Assembly: GCA_017547975.1 (NCBI GenBank)
Contig: JAFYNU010000066.1
Coordinates: 1 to 9,728 of the forward strand
Source of the DNA: Clostridia bacterium
GTDB lineage: Bacteria; Bacillota; Clostridia; Oscillospirales; QAMX01
Direction of reading: 5' to 3'
Length of the DNA stretch: 9,728 nucleotides
The notes beneath the pieces were generated by a model. The model was given only the letters and a program-made list of their open reading frames with translations, was not told where the DNA came from and did not search any database. The position numbers and the translations under genes were made by a program. Each line of letters opens with the position of its first letter. The stretch's first letter is position 1. Positions 6,807-9,728 of the stretch are shown one piece after another.

Positions 6807-7282
6807 CACGATATACGCTCTTACGTGCTTATGCCGCCATTGGCAAGCGAACCCCCATACCCGCCGACTGCGGCGAGCTTTGTAATGCTAAGTGCTGTCA
6901 GGGCGGCAAGGACGACGGCATGCTCCTTCTGCCTGGGGAACAGGTTTTTTTACGCCATTCTCCTGGAATTGAACTCCGCAAAACCCGGGAAGGGGTCCGT
7001 TATGCGGTATGCGGCGGACGTTGCAATCGACTGCTTCGTCCCTTCATGTGCCGGATTTATCCGTTGGTGATGGTGCCCGATGGAGAAGAGTGCCGGGTGA
7101 TCCCCGATCCCCGGGCCAAGTATCATTGCCCCCTGCTCCGGGCCCAGGAGTATCTGGATCCCGATTTTGTCGCCGCCGTCAAGCGGGCGGGGGACATTTT
7201 GATGGAAGATCCGGATGGACGTGCCTTCCTTTGTAAGCTTGGGAAGGAAATCGAGGAGTATAGCCGCTTCACCGGGCTATAA
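6803..7282 (+). CDS. YkgJ-type cysteine-rich protein (putative Fe/Zn-chelating domain)
   Basis: The 159-residue protein carries the cysteine pattern of the YkgJ (CxxxCxxCC) family. C23-x3-C27-x3-C31-C32 lies near the N-terminus, and C70-x3-C74 leads into RPFMCRIYPL (79-88), the family's characteristic RPxxCRxYP box. Further cysteines are at 97, 109 and 144. The family is annotated as zinc- or iron-chelating and includes the region shared with flagellin lysine methylase FliB, but most members, like this one, lack an assigned role. It starts with GTG at 6803, the last G of the preceding gene's CTG codon, so start and stop overlap as GTGA. An AAGGAG lies 11 nt upstream, so reinitiation after the preceding gene is likely. 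There is no signal peptide or membrane segment, hence it is probably cytoplasmic, possibly bound to its membrane partner. Confidence 0.85.
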   Translation: MTRYTLLRAYAAIGKRTPIPADCGELCNAKCCQGGKDDGMLLLPGEQVFLRHSPGIELRKTREGVRYAVCGGRCNRLLRPFMCRIYPLVMVPDGEECRVIPDPRAKYHCPLLRAQEYLDPDFVAAVKRAGDILMEDPDGRAFLCKLGKEIEEYSRFTGL

Positions 7283-7295
7283 AAAAGAAAATATC

Positions 7296-7397
7296 AAAGA
7301 CCGAATACAAAGAACATGCAAAGCCTGTCGTATCCCGAAGGGACTCGGATGGGGAAAGATTTTCAATCTTTTTGCGGAATTCTTGTATGCGGTCTTT
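7296..7397. repeat. Long imperfect inverted repeat with T-rich flanks (unusual terminator or structured RNA)
   Basis: The left arm at 7296-7314 (AAAGACCGAATACAAAGAA) pairs with the right arm at 7380-7397 (TTCTTGTATGCGGTCTTT): 17 pairs with one mismatch and one bulged A. The stem resumes inside with GCAAA (7318-7322) and TTTGC (7371-7375). The loop holds a further small hairpin, AAAGATT-TTC-AATCTTT (7355-7371). The right arm runs into CTTTTTG on the plus strand, and the left arm into TATTTTCTTTTTT on the minus strand. It starts 13 bp after the YkgJ-type stop, so a terminator role is plausible, but arms separated by 65 nt are not a normal intrinsic terminator. Confidence 0.6.
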
Positions 7398-7414
7398 CTT
7401 TTTGTCCCAATGTG

Positions 7415-7423
7415 TGATATACT
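7415..7423 (+). promoter_or_regulatory. Extended -10 promoter of comM
   Basis: TGA-TATACT (7415-7423) lies inside TGTGATATACT, the same 11-mer found at two other promoters here. At 17-bp spacing the -35 is only TTTCTT, so the extended -10 probably carries the activity. Transcription from about 7430 would leave a 34-nt leader with AAAGGAGG. Confidence 0.55.
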
Positions 7424-7463
7424 GGCGACAGATGATAGGATGAATGACAAAAAGGAGGATAGT

Positions 7464-8963
7464 ATGGTTTCACATATTTGCTCCATTGGACTTATGGGAA
7501 TTGAGGGCTATCGGGTGGATTGCGAATGCGACCTTGCCGGTGGTCTTCCTGCTTTTGATGTGGTTGGTTTGCCGGATGCGGCGGTGAAGGAATCCCGGGA
7601 TCGGGTTCGGGCCGCCATCAAAAATTCCGGGTTGGATTTTCCGATGAGAAGGATTACCGTAAATCTGGCTCCGGCAGATCTCCGCAAGGAGGGGCCGATC
7701 TACGACCTTCCTATATTACTTGCCATTCTGCGTTCCTCCGGGGAATTGAACGCTCTGCCGGAGGGAGCTTGTTTTGTGGGCGAATTATCCCTTTCCGGGG
7801 AGCTCCGTCCGGTAACCGGTGCGTTGCCTATGGCTGCGGCTGCGGCTGCGGCAGGCATGACCCGTATCTATTTGCCCCGGGACAATGCGGCCGAAGCCTC
7901 CTTTGCGGAAGGAATTGAGGTTTATGGGATCGACCGGGTGACAACCCTGGTGGAACATATCAACAATGGTATGGCATTGACCCCGGAAAAGCCCCGCGAC
8001 TTAAAAAATGATATGATATTGCCTGATTTTCGGGACGTAAAGGGACAGGAAAATGCACGGCGGGCGGTGGAGATCGCCGCGGCCGGGCGGCACAATATTC
8101 TATTGGTTGGTCCTCCGGGAGCAGGGAAGAGCATGATTGCATCCCGGATTCCCTCCATCATGCCGGAATTGACCCGGGAGGAGTCCCTGGATTGCACGAA
8201 AATCCACTCGGTAGCCGGGTTGACAAGCAAGCAAAATCCCTTCGTAGTGGCGCCGCCCTTCCGGTCGCCCCACCATACTATTTCCTTTGCCGGCATGTCC
8301 GGTGGAGGACGGGTACCCCGTCCCGGCGAGGTTTCTCTGGCCCACAACGGGGTGCTGTTTTTGGACGAACTGCCGGAATTTCGGAATGAAACGCTGGAGG
8401 TTTTGCGTCAGCCCCTGGAAACCGGCCAAATCACGATTTCCCGGGCCTCCGGGACCTGTAGTTACCCCTGTAGTTTCATGCTGGTGTGTGCCATGAACCC
8501 GTGCAAGTGCGGCTGGTACGGCCATCCCACCAAGCAATGCACCTGCCGGGAGGATATGCGCCGGCAGTACCTGGCCAAAATTTCCGGACCGCTTCTGGAC
8601 CGCATCGACATGCACATTCAGGTTCCTTCGGTGAAATACGAGGAATTGAATGCGCAAAAGCCGGGGGAATCCAGCGAAGCCATCCGTGAGCGGGTGCTTC
8701 GGGCCCGGGAACGGGCCGTTGCCCGGGGTGTCAGCTGCAACGCCGCCATGCAGGCGGGGCAGATTCGGGAGTTCTGCGTTCTGGATGCCGCCGGCAGCAA
8801 TATCCTCCGTGCCGCCTTTGAACGGCTGGGTATGACGGCCCGCGGGCACGATCGTATCCTGAAAATTGCCCGCACCATTGCCGATCTTGCGGGTTCGGAT
8901 GCCATTCAGGCACCCCACATTGCGGAAGCTATCCAATATCGAACCCTGGACCGGGAACGATGA
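7464..8963 (+). CDS. comM: ComM/YifB family Mg-chelatase-like AAA+ ATPase
   Basis: The 499-residue product has the usual length of ComM/YifB (about 500). The N-terminal region (about 1-165) is the Lon-protease-like S5-fold domain with the family block GLPDAAVKESRDRVRAAIKN (35-54). The AAA+ domain follows with Walker A GPPGAGKS (216-223), Walker B VLFLDE (297-302), sensor-1 Asn345 in AMNPC, a cysteine cluster CKCG...CTC (347-361), and arginine-finger candidate R380 in LLDRID. The C-terminal domain ends at residue 499. Family knowledge: ComM is a hexameric helicase that drives branch migration during natural transformation in Vibrio and Haemophilus; in Clostridia its role is less tested. AAAGGAGG 5 nt before ATG 7464 fixes the start; the longer in-frame reading begins inside the YkgJ-type gene. 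It appears transcribed alone. A dprA gene, a frequent neighbour, is not present in the following 700 bp. Confidence 0.95.
   Translation: MVSHICSIGLMGIEGYRVDCECDLAGGLPAFDVVGLPDAAVKESRDRVRAAIKNSGLDFPMRRITVNLAPADLRKEGPIYDLPILLAILRSSGELNALPEGACFVGELSLSGELRPVTGALPMAAAAAAAGMTRIYLPRDNAAEASFAEGIEVYGIDRVTTLVEHINNGMALTPEKPRDLKNDMILPDFRDVKGQENARRAVEIAAAGRHNILLVGPPGAGKSMIASRIPSIMPELTREESLDCTKIHSVAGLTSKQNPFVVAPPFRSPHHTISFAGMSGGGRVPRPGEVSLAHNGVLFLDELPEFRNETLEVLRQPLETGQITISRASGTCSYPCSFMLVCAMNPCKCGWYGHPTKQCTCREDMRRQYLAKISGPLLDRIDMHIQVPSVKYEELNAQKPGESSEAIRERVLRARERAVARGVSCNAAMQAGQIREFCVLDAAGSNILRAAFERLGMTARGHDRILKIARTIADLAGSDAIQAPHIAEAIQYRTLDRER
7832..7849 (+). repeat. Short hexamer repeat (GGCTGC x3) within comM
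   Basis: Three perfect tandem GGCTGC units encode part of a run of seven alanines (residues 124-130). As the unit is a multiple of three, slippage would not shift the frame. It is probably a simple low-complexity tract. Confidence 0.6.
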
Positions 8964-9051
8964 ATTTTGTAATTCTGCCCGGAGTGGCAAAAAATAAATA
9001 ACAAGGAGAGACATTGTTTTGGAAAACTGTCGAAATCCTAAGGAGCATTTG

Positions 9052-9079
9052 TTGACATTTGGCGTGCGGGTGGTATAAT
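9052..9079 (+). promoter_or_regulatory. Consensus sigma-A promoter of the secreted-protein gene
   Basis: TTGACA (9052-9057) and TATAAT (9074-9079) are both perfect consensus, with a 16-bp spacer. A start near 9086 gives an untranslated leader of about 100 nt before ATG 9188. The leader contains a weak inverted repeat, GAGGAA (9088-9093) with TTCCTC (9111-9116). The 218-bp gap from 8964 to 9181 holds no convincing terminator for comM. Confidence 0.85.
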
Positions 9080-9187
9080 ATAGGCAAGAGGAAAAGACCC
9101 GAAGCAGATGTTCCTCATATACCAAGGGGAATTCGTTTGTGTTTTACCCAAGTGCGATAAATTCTTACACAAAAGGAGAACATGTGT

Positions 9188-9728
9188 ATGAAAAAGCTTG
9201 CGAGAAGAGTATTGTGGACCCTGACGGCCCTGTGTATGCTGTTTGTTTCTGCCACGGCGGTGTATGGAGCTGATGCATATTTGGATGCGGAACAGAAGCA
9301 AGCAAAAATCAACGTAAGCGCCTACCGCACCCAAGCGCCAGCCACGGAAGGGAAAATATTTTCGGTTACTATCAACTGGCCTGACATTGTTGCCGAGTAT
9401 AAAGAAGGCTATAAGGGGACTTGGGATACCACAAAGCTGGACTATGAGGATGGCTGGGAAGCAGGGTGGTCAATTGCGAATAATCGCATAGACATATATA
9501 ACTACTCAGAGGTTCCTATTGAGGTTAGCTTTTCCTTTGAGGATGTGTTAGCGTCTACCAATCTGAAATATCAATTCACAAATGCGAATTCTACGGAAAA
9601 TATAAAACCTGCCTTGTCGTTTGTGTCGGAGAACGAGGTTGATATCTACTATGTAGAAATGCCAGTTGGACAGGCGGGAACCGAAAAGGGAACGCCGTCT
9701 TCTCAAGGAGTAGGATTTGAAATTATAG
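9188..9728 (+). CDS. Secreted or surface protein of unknown function, 3'-truncated by the window edge
   Basis: 180 codons are visible and the frame is open to the edge. The N-terminus is a classical signal peptide: basic MKKLARR, a hydrophobic core (LWTLTALCMLFVSATAV), then a small-residue site near VYG-ADA, with cleavage likely around residues 26-30. Cys at 17 is within the core and no convincing lipobox is seen. The mature part is rich in Tyr, Trp, Asp and Glu and looks like a beta-sandwich-type extracellular domain (for example IDIYNYSEVPIEVSFSFED). I do not recognise the family. The GGAG at 9175-9178 is 9 nt from ATG 9188; a second in-frame ATG at 9182 is only 3 nt away, so 9188 is preferred. 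GC falls to about 37% over 9481-9660, well below the neighbouring genes, which may reflect horizontal origin. Confidence 0.8.
   Translation, partial: MKKLARRVLWTLTALCMLFVSATAVYGADAYLDAEQKQAKINVSAYRTQAPATEGKIFSVTINWPDIVAEYKEGYKGTWDTTKLDYEDGWEAGWSIANNRIDIYNYSEVPIEVSFSFEDVLASTNLKYQFTNANSTENIKPALSFVSENEVDIYYVEMPVGQAGTEKGTPSSQGVGFEII

Noticed and set aside
7315..7354. Possible c-di-GMP-I (GEMM) riboswitch, suggested by ATGCAAAGCC near 7316-7325
   Set aside because: Only this short piece resembles the GEMM core. The preceding GGGCAAACC-type half and the tetraloop-receptor helices are absent.
7832..7849. GGCTGC hexamer repeat in comM as a phase-variation switch
   Set aside because: The unit is a multiple of three and only three copies long, so slippage would merely change the number of Ala/Gly-type residues, not the frame.
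9019..9078. Tiny 19-codon frame starting with TTG after an AAGGAG site
   Set aside because: It overlaps the consensus promoter at 9052-9079, has a weak start codon, and shows no recognisable content. Without transcription or conservation data it cannot be supported.
8100..9125. Long minus-strand open frame opposite comM and its downstream gap
   Set aside because: It is antisense to the conserved AAA+ domain, has no ribosome binding site and no family resemblance.

Overview
The window looks like a chromosomal segment of an anaerobic, gut-type Firmicute of the class Clostridia, perhaps Oscillospirales or Christensenellales. This rests on strong AGGAGG ribosome binding sites, sigma-A promoters with TATACT-type -10 boxes, a glycyl radical enzyme (oxygen-sensitive anaerobic metabolism) and Clostridia-style protein families. 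Most genes have moderately high GC, while the last partial gene is clearly AT-richer. No phylogenetic placement was computed.

Left block (1-5473): an AraC-controlled metabolic cassette. On the minus strand lie a partial DUF5107 gene (1-1336, running off the left edge) and, upstream of it, an AraC-family regulator (1475-2305). Diverging from the regulator is a two-gene operon encoding a short-chain dehydrogenase/reductase (2453-3196) and a full-length pyruvate-formate-lyase-like glycyl radical enzyme (3213-5441). The operon ends in a perfect 12-bp hairpin that also ends the convergent gene. The DUF5107 promoter carries two ACGGGAAAA repeats 21 bp apart just upstream of its -35, which is how AraC-family activator sites are usually built. 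The inferred picture is an inducible anaerobic pathway in which the radical enzyme eliminates water or another group from a small (probably polyol- or sugar-like) molecule, the dehydrogenase acts before or after it, and DUF5107 has a sugar-related role. The substrate is unknown, and no radical-SAM activase is encoded in the window.

Middle block (5472-7282): a minus-strand gene for an unusual three-part protein (ribbon-helix-helix, zinc ribbon, DUF2007-like domain) and, diverging from it, a two-gene operon of a two-helix membrane protein and a cysteine-rich YkgJ-type (Fe/Zn-chelating) protein whose start overlaps the preceding stop. Each direction has its own good promoter.

Right block (7283-9728): a 180-bp gap holding a 102-nt imperfect inverted repeat with T-rich flanks, then comM (YifB, Mg-chelatase-like AAA+ helicase family, 7464-8963) from its own extended -10 promoter. 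A 218-bp gap with a consensus promoter follows, then the start of a secreted or surface protein (9188 to the right edge) of lower GC. No rRNA, tRNA, CRISPR array, transposase or phage gene was recognised.
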